A stretch of 64,000 nt of DNA. Origin: Psychrobacter phenylpyruvicus DSM 7000 = NBRC 102152 (GTDB lineage Bacteria > Pseudomonadota > Gammaproteobacteria > Pseudomonadales > Moraxellaceae). The translations under genes and the position numbers were made by a program. Below the pieces are notes generated by a model. The model was given only the letters and a program-made list of their open reading frames with translations, had not been told where the DNA came from and ran no database searches. This document shows, piece after piece, positions 23,313 through 34,921 of this stretch; position 1 is the stretch's first letter; every line of letters starts with the position of its first letter. The stretch is taken from positions 62,001 through 126,000 of the forward strand of contig NZ_JMKP01000001.1 of the NCBI RefSeq assembly GCF_000685805.1, read 5' to 3'.

Positions 23313-23355
23313 TGTAGGGTACGCCTTGCGCATTGAATTATGCGAACACCCTACA
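23313..23355. repeat. REP-like inverted repeat
   Basis: Outer arms TGTAGGGT (23313-23320) and ACCCTACA (23348-23355) with inner CGCAT/ATGCG arms. Similar GGTGCGC words occur at 52968-52980 and 53005-53025. An intergenic repeat between convergent genes; it may act as a weak terminator. Confidence 0.5.
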
Positions 23356-23457
23356 AGGATAGGTTGATTATCTCATTATTTAAAATAATAAATGAAAACT
23401 AAAGCAAGAAAGTCTCTCTCCAACCACTTTTTTAATTTGAGAATATAATCTCCTACC

Positions 23458-24405
23458 CTAAAACCCAACCATCCTCTCCCAATAAATAAGCACCGCACTC
23501 ATACTAAAAAACGAGCCAATAGTTGAGATAATAACAATAGCCGACACTCGCTCAACCAACCCATAATGCTGAGCGATGATGGCAATGGTTGAAAAGGTCG
23601 GGGCGGCCGCAAACAGCATGGCCACATATTTGCTTTCTATTGATGCGCTTGGGATAAGCATAATCGCAACTAACATCATTAATGGATGTACAATAAGCTT
23701 ACCTAAGCCAATGGTGGTAATCTTGGGTAAATCACCTTTTAACTCTAAACCAGATAAGCTCATACCAATAACGAACAGCGCAACGGGGGCGGCGACGCCT
23801 GAAAGCATGTGTGCCGTTTGAGCCACTATCTGCGGGACAGGAATACTAAAAATCGAGAAACTCACGCTGACGATAATGGCAATAATCAACGGGTTACGAG
23901 AGAGGTTTTTGACAATACGCAGTAATAATTGACCCAAAGACTGGCCGGAGTTGGTGCCCATATCTGCCATGATAAACAGCATAGGTAGCATGATAAAACT
24001 CTCTATCAACACCACCATGGATAAATAAGTGGCTGCCTTCGTAGGCCCGATGACTGCTGACAATACCGCAAAACCAATAAAAGCACTATTTGCATACGCC
24101 AACGCCGTAGAGTTTAGAGCAGCAGAGACATTATCCTGGCCCCAAAATCCTTTGGTCACAATAATACCTATCACAAACGCCAAGACTGAACCTATGGCAT
24201 AGATAAGGATATAGCTTGGCGATATGACTTCCTGAAACGGCATTTCTGCAATGGCGTTAAACATCAGTGCAGGTAAAGCAATATACAGTACCAAAGTGCC
24301 CATGCCTTTGGCGTGGCTTGGGTCAATAATGCGGGTGCGCACGCTCAGATAACCCAGAGCGATAATGATAAAAATCGGTGCGGTAATGTTGAGGATGTCT
24401 AACAT
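23458..24405 (-). CDS. AEC-family transporter (auxin efflux carrier type)
   Basis: 315 residues with about ten hydrophobic helices in two five-helix halves, the family's usual layout. It begins MLDILNITAPIFIIIALGYL and holds the conserved half-start GVAAPVALFVIGMSLSGLEL around 205-225, with polar LNSTALAYANSAFIGF in the first half. Bacterial members export small organic acids such as malate or malonate; the substrate cannot be told from sequence. A single gene, with no regulator adjacent. Confidence 0.88.
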   Translation of the reverse strand: MLDILNITAPIFIIIALGYLSVRTRIIDPSHAKGMGTLVLYIALPALMFNAIAEMPFQEVISPSYILIYAIGSVLAFVIGIIVTKGFWGQDNVSAALNSTALAYANSAFIGFAVLSAVIGPTKAATYLSMVVLIESFIMLPMLFIMADMGTNSGQSLGQLLLRIVKNLSRNPLIIAIIVSVSFSIFSIPVPQIVAQTAHMLSGVAAPVALFVIGMSLSGLELKGDLPKITTIGLGKLIVHPLMMLVAIMLIPSASIESKYVAMLFAAAPTFSTIAIIAQHYGLVERVSAIVIISTIGSFFSMSAVLIYWERMVGF

Positions 24406-24575
24406 AGATAAGACTGCCGCTTGGTATCAAGATGGGAGATCAGCTTGGCACGCTTTTCTGCTGAGCATAAATAAAGCTGAGTTTAAAAAGAGAAAACACA
24501 GAGCTTTTAAAGGCGACCAACCACTGGTTCAACCATTATAATAAATCAGTTCTGCAATAAGTATAACAGCTTAAA

Positions 24576-25394
24576 TTAACGACCTTTAAATTGAGCCTCC
24601 CGGCGTTCAACCATAGCCATTATGTCCTATTTGGCACCTTCAGAGTGGAACATTGGCGGTAAAAAACTATGAATATTACCAAACGCACTGTCTGCACCAT
24701 TACGTGTCCCATCAAGTGCTGAAGCCAGCAAAGCTTGAACACCTAAGGGTGCGGCATTGCTAATCTCAACCGTCAACTCATAAGCTCGATCATGCTGTTT
24801 GCCTGTCGCTACCGCCTCACTTACTAGGTTTAGTTCCTCTGCTGTAGCCGCATTAAATGGTTTGCCAGTCAATAGATAAGGTATGGCTTTTGCCACCCAG
24901 CGGCCTGTACAAAGCGAACCGTTGCCTCACCAAAGGGTATGATGCCACGCTGTACTTCTATCTGGGCAAAATTACAGTCTTCACTGGCGATTACCACATC
25001 GGCATTCAACATCAGCTTAATACCCGCCGTAAAGCCTAATTTGTCCCAAAAGCCATTGCCGATTTGGTTGTCTTTGAAGATAAACAACCCCACTTTCGAT
25101 ATGGACAATTGATTCATTTGGTCTAATACATTTTTTACCAATGCCTGACCGATTTCTTGGTTACGATATTCCGGCAATACCGCCGTGTGGTAAATATAAC
25201 CGCGCCGGCGATAATAACGCCTATGATTTTTTATATTCATTTTCTGCCACAAAACTGAGCGTTGGATTGTGGGTTAGCATATGTTCGATACCTTGATAAG
25301 AGTCATCGATATCGTTTAAGCCCATACCAAGGGTGTTTATCCACAGCTGATATACCGCATCGTAATCGTTCACTGTCATTGGACAGATAAGTAT
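24576..25394 (-). pseudogene. Chimeric pseudogene: acetyltransferase 5' part fused to crotonase 3' part
   Basis: Read on the minus strand from 25394, the sequence copies the GNAT gene (22230-22673) from its start to about residue 125 (KVGLFIFKDNQIGNGFWDKL), then switches near base 25030 to the crotonase (29023-29829) at TAGIKLMLNADVVIASEDCN and follows it to the end (AQFKGR). It is damaged: the first codon is ATA where the parent has ATG, short deletions near 25200-25230 shift the frame, one T is missing near 24890, and a stop (GAK-stop) lies near 24627. Two fragments remain open, 24869-25252 and 24627-24896. It lies between its two parents. Confidence 0.85.
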
Positions 25395-25499
25395 AAGGTT
25401 TGGCCTAGTTGGTTGGAGAGAAGTTACTTGTTAAATTACTTATTGAATAAGGAGTTATTAATTTTGAGTTTGGATCATTTTAATGAAATTAATTTAGTA

Positions 25500-26921
25500 T
25501 TAATTAGTTTCAACTTCTCTAATAACCTGTGCTAATACCTTGTAAATACAAGGCTCAATCGATTGAGATATATTAAAGCGCATGAAATTATCACAGCTTT
25601 GGGTATGACTAAATGCATTACCAGGAGCGAGTACAAGATTATGGTGTAAGGCTTGTCTGGCAAGTTCAGAAGCACTAATAGACTCAGGAAGACGACACCA
25701 TAAATAAATGCCAGATCGTGGAATTAACCAAGGTTCAATTCCTAATTCACCCAATCGTTCAACTACGTGTTTACGAACTTGATCCAAACGATCATGAAGA
25801 GCCTGTATATGCTTACTATAATCCTTATGAGTCAATGCTGATAAAATAATAGATTCAGCCAATTGACTACCACTAAATCCAGTCGCAATTTTTAAATCTA
25901 CCAGTTCGTCTATCAACTCTTTGTGTGCTGATATAAACCCACAGCGCAAAGATGCAGAAATCGTTTTAGAAAAACTTCCGATATAAAAAACGTTATTTAA
26001 ACCATCCAATTCTGCCAATCTTGGCGCAGGGTGTTTTTTAAAATCAGCAACCTCAAAATCTGCAAAAATATCATCTTCAATAATATAAATTCCGGCGTCT
26101 TGTGCCAACTTAAGAACCTGATAAGCTTTACTAGACGATAAGGAAGCGCCAGTAGGGTTGTGAATGGTTGCATTTGTTATATACAGCCGAGGTTTACAAG
26201 CAGATAAAACAGACTTAAACGATTCAATATCTGGTCCTGATTTAGTATAAGGAACACTAACAATATTTACTCGATGGGCCAATAACATGGCATTGAAGTT
26301 AAAGTAACAGGGATCATCAACCACAACGGTATCGCCAGGAGATAATAAATAGCGGCAAATCAAGTCAATTGCTTGTGTTCCTGATGCGGTTATCATCACC
26401 TGTTCAGGCGTTGTCTCAATCCCTAATCCCAACATACGCCGTACTAAATATTGCCTTAGTTCAATCAAGCCTAAAGGCGTAGCATATTCCCCAACCACAC
26501 TAGAGTCCGCTTTAGATGCTTGACGTAACCCTCGACGCATACCTTCTTCGTATAACCAATCAGCAGGAAGCCACCCACAGCCCGGCTTCATTGAATTATC
26601 ACCCATTTCTAATGATTGTCTAGATATCCATAAAGGATTAACCACCCTATCAAGCTTAGGGCCTAAATCTGATAAAGATAAGGGTAGCGAATTGTTGGCC
26701 ACATAAAAGCCAGACCCAACTTTAGAATAAATAACGCCTTCGATCACCAATCGTTCATAAGCCTCTGCCACCGTAGATGGAGATACATTGTGACTTTTCG
26801 CCGCTAAACGTATTGAAGGTAAACGAGTGCCAGGTAGATAGGTGACTGTGGCTATTTTTTGTTTCACACTCTCCATGATTTGTTCAATACGTGTGGATGG
26901 GGCTTTTTTATCTGTTTTCAT
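25500..26921 (-). CDS. MocR/GntR-type transcriptional regulator with aminotransferase domain
   Basis: 473 residues from ATG 26921, chosen because AAGAAG precedes it; the upstream in-frame ATG 26969 has no ribosome site. An N-terminal GntR winged helix (about 10-75: TYLPGTRLPSIRLAAKSHNV, PSTVAEAYERLVIEGVIYS) is joined to a fold type I aminotransferase-like domain (ITASGTQAIDLICRYLLSPG; TNATIHNPTGASLS; EDDIFADFEV; GSFSKTISASLRCGF, carrying the PLP lysine). Such proteins bind PLP and a substrate to control a neighbour. It is divergent from the DMT exporter gene, its probable target. Confidence 0.92.
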   Translation of the reverse strand: MKTDKKAPSTRIEQIMESVKQKIATVTYLPGTRLPSIRLAAKSHNVSPSTVAEAYERLVIEGVIYSKVGSGFYVANNSLPLSLSDLGPKLDRVVNPLWISRQSLEMGDNSMKPGCGWLPADWLYEEGMRRGLRQASKADSSVVGEYATPLGLIELRQYLVRRMLGLGIETTPEQVMITASGTQAIDLICRYLLSPGDTVVVDDPCYFNFNAMLLAHRVNIVSVPYTKSGPDIESFKSVLSACKPRLYITNATIHNPTGASLSSSKAYQVLKLAQDAGIYIIEDDIFADFEVADFKKHPAPRLAELDGLNNVFYIGSFSKTISASLRCGFISAHKELIDELVDLKIATGFSGSQLAESIILSALTHKDYSKHIQALHDRLDQVRKHVVERLGELGIEPWLIPRSGIYLWCRLPESISASELARQALHHNLVLAPGNAFSHTQSCDNFMRFNISQSIEPCIYKVLAQVIREVETN

Positions 26922-27099
26922 TAAGCTACTTCTTACAACTGAACCTATGCAAAAATATGATGTTACCATCCTTTAAGCAACTGGTGATTACTTATAAAAC
27001 ATCTGCTACTACCTTTTAGACGATTAATAAATAACTGCCAGTTAGCCCTATCTAGTTCTGAGTGAGTTCAGTCAATTAGGTTATTGAGGGATTGTCATG

Positions 27100-27132
27100 C
27101 AGTTAGAAACCTCTAAGGTCTGATTCTAACTG
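27100..27132. promoter_or_regulatory. Inverted repeat between MocR and DMT genes
   Basis: CAGTTAGAA (27100-27108) and TTCTAACTG (27124-27132) form a perfect 9-bp dyad with a 15-base spacer, upstream of an AT-rich candidate -10 (near 27159) for the transporter. It may be the MocR operator. The rest of 26922-27238 shows nothing else firm. Confidence 0.4.
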
Positions 27133-27238
27133 TATGGGTAATTGATAGCGAACAGTTTATATAAATTGTACTGGATTGTCTGTCGTTAACCACATAATAA
27201 TTTGTTGTAATAAACATCAAATAAATTATGAGGTTTTT

Positions 27239-28102
27239 ATGAACAAAATATCAGCAGGCTGGGTAAATGGCTTTATCGGGGTGGTGATTTTTGCAGGGTC
27301 ATTACCCGCTACTCGAGTTGCAGTTATGGACTTTGACCCAGTTTTTTTAACTGCGGTTCGAGCAACCGTCCCTGCATTAATTGGGGCTATTGTTTTAATA
27401 GCATTCAAACAAAAAGTTCCCGACAAACAATATTTAGCTTCTGTAGTGGTGACTGCCTTAGGGGTCGTAGTAGGTTTTCCATTACTTAGCGCATTGGCAC
27501 TGCAACATATTACTTCTGCACATGCTATCGTGTTCTTAGGCATACTGCCTTTATTGACCGCTATTTTTGCGGTATGGCTTGGTGACAAGCGACCACCAAT
27601 GATGTTTTGGTTATTTGCGTTTGCAGGTAGCGCTTTTGTAGCAGGTTTTGCGGCGCTAAGTGAAGGGCATAGCTCAATGCTTGGAGGGCTTTTTATGTTA
27701 GGTGCAGTGGTAACTTGTGCGCTAGGCTATGCAGAAGGGGCAAAACTCACCAAAGAATTCGGTGGTTGGCAGGTTATCAGTTGGTCGCTTATTGTTTCAT
27801 TGCCTATTATGTTGCCATTGGCTATATTCACTCGACCAGAAAGTGTTGCAAACGTCAGCATGACAGGCTGGATAGGCCTTGGATATGTGTCACTGTTTAG
27901 CATGTTTATCGGGTTTATATTTTGGTATAAAGGTCTGGCTCAAGGAGGCATTGCTGCTGTCGGTCAATTGCAATTACTACAGCCTTTTATGGGATTAATG
28001 CTGGCGTCGTTATTGCTTCATGAGACAATAAGCTTGAGTATGATCGTGAGCACTTTAGGGGCTATCGTTTGTGTGGCAGGGGCCAAAAAATATGCAGTCT
28101 AA
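27239..28102 (+). CDS. DMT (EamA) family transporter
   Basis: 287 residues from ATG 27239 with GAGG upstream; the earlier in-frame ATG 27176 lies in the promoter region. Ten membrane helices in two EamA repeats: WVNGFIGVVIFAGSLPATRV begins the first and MLGGLFMLGAVVTCALGYAE the second, with IAAVGQLQLLQPFMGLMLAS near the end. EamA proteins usually export amino acids or metabolites. Divergent from the MocR regulator, which suggests PLP- or amino-acid-responsive control. Confidence 0.9.
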   Translation: MNKISAGWVNGFIGVVIFAGSLPATRVAVMDFDPVFLTAVRATVPALIGAIVLIAFKQKVPDKQYLASVVVTALGVVVGFPLLSALALQHITSAHAIVFLGILPLLTAIFAVWLGDKRPPMMFWLFAFAGSAFVAGFAALSEGHSSMLGGLFMLGAVVTCALGYAEGAKLTKEFGGWQVISWSLIVSLPIMLPLAIFTRPESVANVSMTGWIGLGYVSLFSMFIGFIFWYKGLAQGGIAAVGQLQLLQPFMGLMLASLLLHETISLSMIVSTLGAIVCVAGAKKYAV

Positions 28103-28209
28103 TAAGAACAATAGCAAGAATTAGTACTACTCTAAGTAAGACTTGGATATACTTATGGGAGTACTAATTGGCCCTTTTTTAAATAGCCAATTATCAGCAT
28201 TTTTACTTC

Positions 28210-28848
28210 TTAAGTTTTTTTTGCGACTACAAAATAACTAGAGGCACCTTTATATATTTTTTCAGTTTCAATAATTTCAAACTCTGCATTCGCCATTAAG
28301 TCATCTAAATCAGAACTTTTAAGCATTCTAATTTCAATGGGAATGATGCCGATTTTACACAACATTCGAACCAACTGAATTTGAGCACTAACTGAAAATG
28401 ACATCTTTTCCCGTAGGCAGGGCGTTACCGAAATAAATAGCCCCTCTGGTTTTAATAAGTCATATATTCTTTGAGTGACTTCTTCAGGGTTAGATACGGT
28501 ATGCAGCATATTGAAAGCCAAAATCGTATCAAAACAGTCATTATGGTATCTTTTATCAAAAATATCAGTTTGTAAGAAATTTACATTTTCAATTTTACCC
28601 ACAATAGCTTTTTGTTTGGCAATCTCAATCATCTTTGACGATATATCAATGGCATGAATCTGTTTCACATGATGAGCAAGTGCACAGGATGTGGTGCCCG
28701 TTCCACATCCATAATCCAAAACAACATCATCATCTTTTAGATATTTTTTAGTATTTTCCCTAGATTTACTATGAATGTATTCAAAACGCTGTTCTGTTTT
28801 GTCATACTTTTTTGAAGCAGTGTCCCAAAATTCTATAGATTTGCTCAT
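28210..28848 (-). CDS. Class I SAM-dependent methyltransferase
   Basis: 212 residues from ATG 28848 (GGGACAG upstream; ATG 28860 adds four residues). SAM motif I is DDVVLDYGCGTGTTSCALAH; motif II (IHAIDISSKMIEIAKQKA) binds the ribose; post-motifs are FLQTDIF and FDTILAFNMLHTVSNPEEV. This is the Methyltransf_11/25 layout of small-molecule methyltransferases. A hydrophobic stretch near 150-170 may be an amphipathic helix. Substrate unknown; a single minus-strand gene. Confidence 0.85.
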   Translation of the reverse strand: MSKSIEFWDTASKKYDKTEQRFEYIHSKSRENTKKYLKDDDVVLDYGCGTGTTSCALAHHVKQIHAIDISSKMIEIAKQKAIVGKIENVNFLQTDIFDKRYHNDCFDTILAFNMLHTVSNPEEVTQRIYDLLKPEGLFISVTPCLREKMSFSVSAQIQLVRMLCKIGIIPIEIRMLKSSDLDDLMANAEFEIIETEKIYKGASSYFVVAKKT

Positions 28849-29022
28849 TTTCTGTCCCATTTGTAATTGGTCATTAAAGTCTTATATCTATAAAATTAAG
28901 AAGGCTATGACTAACAAAACATAGCCTCGATAAGCACAAGCTAGATAAGGATGAGCTTTTATCCTAAAACTTGAATCACTGATACTCTCCTCGATAACTT
29001 AAAGACATTATCTAACAGAACG

Positions 29023-29829
29023 TTAACGTCCCTTAAACTGTGCCTCACGGCGCTCAACCATAGACATCACGCCCTCTTTGGCGTCTTCAGAATGAAACAG
29101 TGGCGGTAAAAAGCTATGAATATTACCCAGGGCACTGTCTGCGCCATTACGCGCACCGTCGAGTGCTGACGCAAGTAGCGCTTGAACGCCTAGCGGTGCG
29201 GCCTTGCTAATCTCAACCGCCAATTCATAAGCTCTATCATACTCCTTACCTGACGCTACCACTTCACTCACCAGATTTAGCTTCTCCGCTGTAGCTGCAT
29301 CAAAAGGTTTGCCGGTTAATAGATAAGGCATGGCTTTTTGCCAACCAGCAGCCCGCACAAAGCGAACCGTTGCCCCGCCAAAGGGCATGATGCCACGCTG
29401 TACTTCCATCTGGGCAAAGTTACAATTCTCACTGGCAACCACCACGTCGCTATTCAACATCAGCTCAATACCTGCTGTGAAACAGGTACCTTGTACCGCA
29501 ACGACAACAGGCTTAGTGCGCAGTTTGCCACTGATGCCCCACGGATCAATTTGGGTACTATCAAAAGCAAATACCCCTTTATCCAGTTTGTCTTGTAACT
29601 CCATCAGATCAAGTCCTGCAGTAAAGTGCTCTCCGTGGGCGAAGATAAGCGCACAGCGTAGGCTGTTATCCGCATCATAGTCCGTCAGTGCCTGTGATAA
29701 TTGAGCAATCATATGACTGTCAAAGGCATTGCGCTTATCAGCTCGGTTGAGGCCAATGAGACACAGATGACCGTCTGCTTCATAAGTAATTCGCTGGTTT
29801 TGAGTGTTTCCTGTCGAAGTAGTTGTCAT
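29023..29829 (-). CDS. Crotonase-family protein (enoyl-CoA hydratase/isomerase)
   Basis: 268 residues. The crotonase fold shows LNRADKRNAFDSHMIAQLSQ, the oxyanion-hole segment HGEHFTAGLDLMEL and TCFTAGIELMLNSDVVVASE, then FAQMEVQRGIMPFGGATVRF. The second catalytic position has Gln-Arg-Gly-Ile-Met rather than the usual Glu of hydratases, so isomerase or another crotonase chemistry should be considered. AAGGGA precedes the ATG. The reaction is not assigned. Its 3' half is duplicated in the pseudogene at 24576-25394. Confidence 0.88.
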   Translation of the reverse strand: MTTTSTGNTQNQRITYEADGHLCLIGLNRADKRNAFDSHMIAQLSQALTDYDADNSLRCALIFAHGEHFTAGLDLMELQDKLDKGVFAFDSTQIDPWGISGKLRTKPVVVAVQGTCFTAGIELMLNSDVVVASENCNFAQMEVQRGIMPFGGATVRFVRAAGWQKAMPYLLTGKPFDAATAEKLNLVSEVVASGKEYDRAYELAVEISKAAPLGVQALLASALDGARNGADSALGNIHSFLPPLFHSEDAKEGVMSMVERREAQFKGR

Positions 29830-30128
29830 GACTATTCCCTTATAGGTTTTATAGTTGGTATTTTATTTTACGTTTATTAAGTTTATTGTACGTTTATTAA
29901 GTAGGCTTTTTTATACTTTATATACGTTAGTATTTATATCCTATACTATTTATATCATTAATGCTGTGATTGGCTACAAGTATCACCAGGCCTTTCAACC
30001 GAATAAATACAGCACAGTAAGTTGGCAAATAGTACTGACATTATTTGAATACGTTTTAATTACTGTAAACCTGTTAAACTAGCCGTTTATAGTCCTACCT
30101 CTTATATTTTTAAAAGCCTTGAATACCT

Positions 30129-31082
30129 ATGACACAGCACGCCAAGACCGCCCCTGCAAAAAGCACTTTACACCCGCGCAACCCGCATCAGGGCCGCTAT
30201 GACTTTGAGAAACTAACCAAAGCCTTACCTGAGCTTGCCAAGCACACCATCACCAATCCTAATGGTGAACCGACCATTAATTTCTCCGACGCCGATGCGG
30301 TATTAACTCTAAATAAAGCCTTATTGGCCCTTCATTACAATATTAAATACTGGGATTTACCCAAAGGTTATCTGTGTCCGCCTATCCCGGGTCGAGCCGA
30401 TTATATCCATCAAGTGGCGGATCTATTGGCCAATAATAACAGTGGTTCAGAAAACAAGAAGCCACATGTACTAGACATTGGCACTGGGGCCAGTTTGATT
30501 TATCCGATTGTCGGCAGTCAGAGCTATGGCTGGTACTTTACCGCCACCGATATCGATCCGGTATCAATTAATACTGCTAAGGCCATTTGTGAAATCAATC
30601 CCAACTTGAAGAAGTTGGTCAGCGTTAAGCAGCAAAAGAACCCAAAGCATATCTTTAAAGGCATCATCGGTGAGCACGATTATTTTGATATTACCGTATG
30701 TAACCCACCGTTTCATGGGTCAATGCAAGAAGTACTGGATGCCAATAATCGCAAACAAAGCAAACTGCAAAAGAACCGTGCCCGTCGTAATCCCAATGGT
30801 CAAGCCAATAAGTTTGCTGATGCCAAAAACAACTTAAACTTTGGCGGTCAAAACGCAGAGCTGTGGACTGAAGGCGGCGAATTTGCCTTTATTAGCCGCA
30901 TGATTAATGAAAGTGTCGACTATGCGCAGCAAGTCAATTGGTTTACCACCTTGGTTTCACGGGCTGAAAATTTAAAACCCCTTGATGCCTTATTAAGAAA
31001 AGTCGGCGCCAGACAGATTAAAACCATTAACATGCAACATGGTCAAAAGGCCAGTCGCATTTTGGCGTGGCGTTTTAAATAG
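30129..31082 (+). CDS. rlmF: 23S rRNA (adenine-1618-N6)-methyltransferase
   Basis: 317 residues, full length for RlmF. It begins with the family's own [40 protein letters not shown] follows; SAM motif I is [17 protein letters not shown], and the N6-adenine catalytic motif is CNPPFHGS (about 195). It methylates A1618 of 23S rRNA during 50S assembly, in the cytoplasm. A single gene with its own terminator. Confidence 0.95.
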   Translation: MTQHAKTAPAKSTLHPRNPHQGRYDFEKLTKALPELAKHTITNPNGEPTINFSDADAVLTLNKALLALHYNIKYWDLPKGYLCPPIPGRADYIHQVADLLANNNSGSENKKPHVLDIGTGASLIYPIVGSQSYGWYFTATDIDPVSINTAKAICEINPNLKKLVSVKQQKNPKHIFKGIIGEHDYFDITVCNPPFHGSMQEVLDANNRKQSKLQKNRARRNPNGQANKFADAKNNLNFGGQNAELWTEGGEFAFISRMINESVDYAQQVNWFTTLVSRAENLKPLDALLRKVGARQIKTINMQHGQKASRILAWRFK

Positions 31083-31129
31083 TGCGTTAGATAAGCAGCA
31101 GTTAACCCTCGCTCACTTATTTAAACCCA

Positions 31130-31170
31130 AAAAAAAGACCCTTTTGTTATTGAACAAAGGGTCTTTTTTT
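31130..31170 (+). terminator. Terminator of rlmF
   Basis: AAAAAAAGACCCTTTTGTT and AACAAAGGGTCTTTTTTT, nearly perfect stem with a short loop and T-run. Its symmetry lets it serve the convergent mntP gene. Confidence 0.93.
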
Positions 31171-31209
31171 ATGTGTAAAATTTTATATTTCTATAATACA
31201 AAATAGCCG

Positions 31210-31794
31210 CTATAAAACCATTTTAATACCGATGATGATCAATACTACACCGCCTAAAATCTCTGCTTTATCCTCAAGCCATGTCCCGAATTGACGACCT
31301 AGATACACCCCGCCAAAGCTAAACATAGCCGTAACCAATGCAATAATTAGACAAGCCATCCAAGCATTCACTGCCAATAAATTTAGAGTAAACCCTGCTG
31401 CCATCGCATCAATGCTAGTGGCAATCGCCATAGTGGTCATCAGCTTATGGTCAATTTTTGTATTGTCCTCTACTCCAATCTCCTCTTCTTCCTCGCCACT
31501 TATTGCCTCATACAGCATTTTTGCTCCCAGAACCACTAGGATAATACAGCCAATCCAAGGGGCCGCTGAAGCCAACCAACCTAGCAAGGCTGAGCCTAAT
31601 AAGTAGCCAATTAAAGGCATAATCCCTTGGGCTATCCCAAAGTAGACCCCTGCCATCAGTGCCAATCTCAACAGCATAGCCTTCGCCTTTGCTGAGCTTG
31701 AATAGGCAGTATTGCTCTGTTTTGCCCCCAACCCAATAGACACCGCAAAAGCATCCATCGCTAAGGCAATGGCCAAAAATAAAACTTCGATCAT
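31210..31794 (-). CDS. mntP: Manganese efflux pump MntP
   Basis: 194 residues, six membrane helices. The signature start [20 protein letters not shown] carries the conserved Asp in the first helix, and [14 protein letters not shown] in helix 4 has the second Asp; the loop [12 protein letters not shown] is acidic. It exports Mn2+ across the inner membrane. No yybP-ykoY riboswitch was recognised in the 145 bases upstream, although mntP often carries one in other gammaproteobacteria. Confidence 0.94.
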   Translation of the reverse strand: MIEVLFLAIALAMDAFAVSIGLGAKQSNTAYSSSAKAKAMLLRLALMAGVYFGIAQGIMPLIGYLLGSALLGWLASAAPWIGCIILVVLGAKMLYEAISGEEEEEIGVEDNTKIDHKLMTTMAIATSIDAMAAGFTLNLLAVNAWMACLIIALVTAMFSFGGVYLGRQFGTWLEDKAEILGGVVLIIIGIKMVL

Positions 31795-31865
31795 GATCTA
31801 CTTCCTATCCACTTAGCAGTAGCCGCTTTTATAGCCTCAATTTTACGGTCTAAACCTAAAAACTA

Positions 31866-31881
31866 TGTTTCACGTGAAACA
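31866..31881. promoter_or_regulatory. parS site, exact
   Basis: TGTTTCACGTGAAACA, identical to the classical 16-bp ParB-binding sequence; between mntP and gyrB. Confidence 0.9.
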
Positions 31882-31917
31882 AAGAAGCCACCTTGCGAGC
31901 AAGATGACTTCTTTTAA
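31882..31917 (-). terminator. Terminator of gyrB
   Basis: On the minus strand AAGAAGTCATCTTGC pairs with GCAAGGTGGCTTCTT around a two-base loop with wobble and mismatches, followed by TGTTT. Confidence 0.7.
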
Positions 31918-31939
31918 CACTAATTATGACACGTTGATA

Positions 31940-34627
<2,688 letters not shown>

Positions 34628-34921
34628 TCATCAGCAATTCAAATGGCATAGGGGTTTTGACAGCTCACTTGTAATGTTACCCACATTTTCGCTCAACTTT
34701 ACTTAACTGGTTGTTTACTTACTCAACGGGGGATCTAATTTATAATTTATCTGGTTAAATCTGTGCCCATCAAGCAGTGTTTGGCCTTCCAATCTAGCCA
34801 AATACGCAGCTTTCTATGCCAATAATTTCACTATAAAACTTATTCGGCATTATAGCATTTTTTGGGGATAAAAGCATGAGAGATATGGGGCTGAATTGCC
34901 CTACCTTATATTGATGAAGGC

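Noticed and set aside
31795-31865. yybP-ykoY manganese riboswitch ahead of mntP
   Set aside because: The spacer is short and no conserved helices were recognised.
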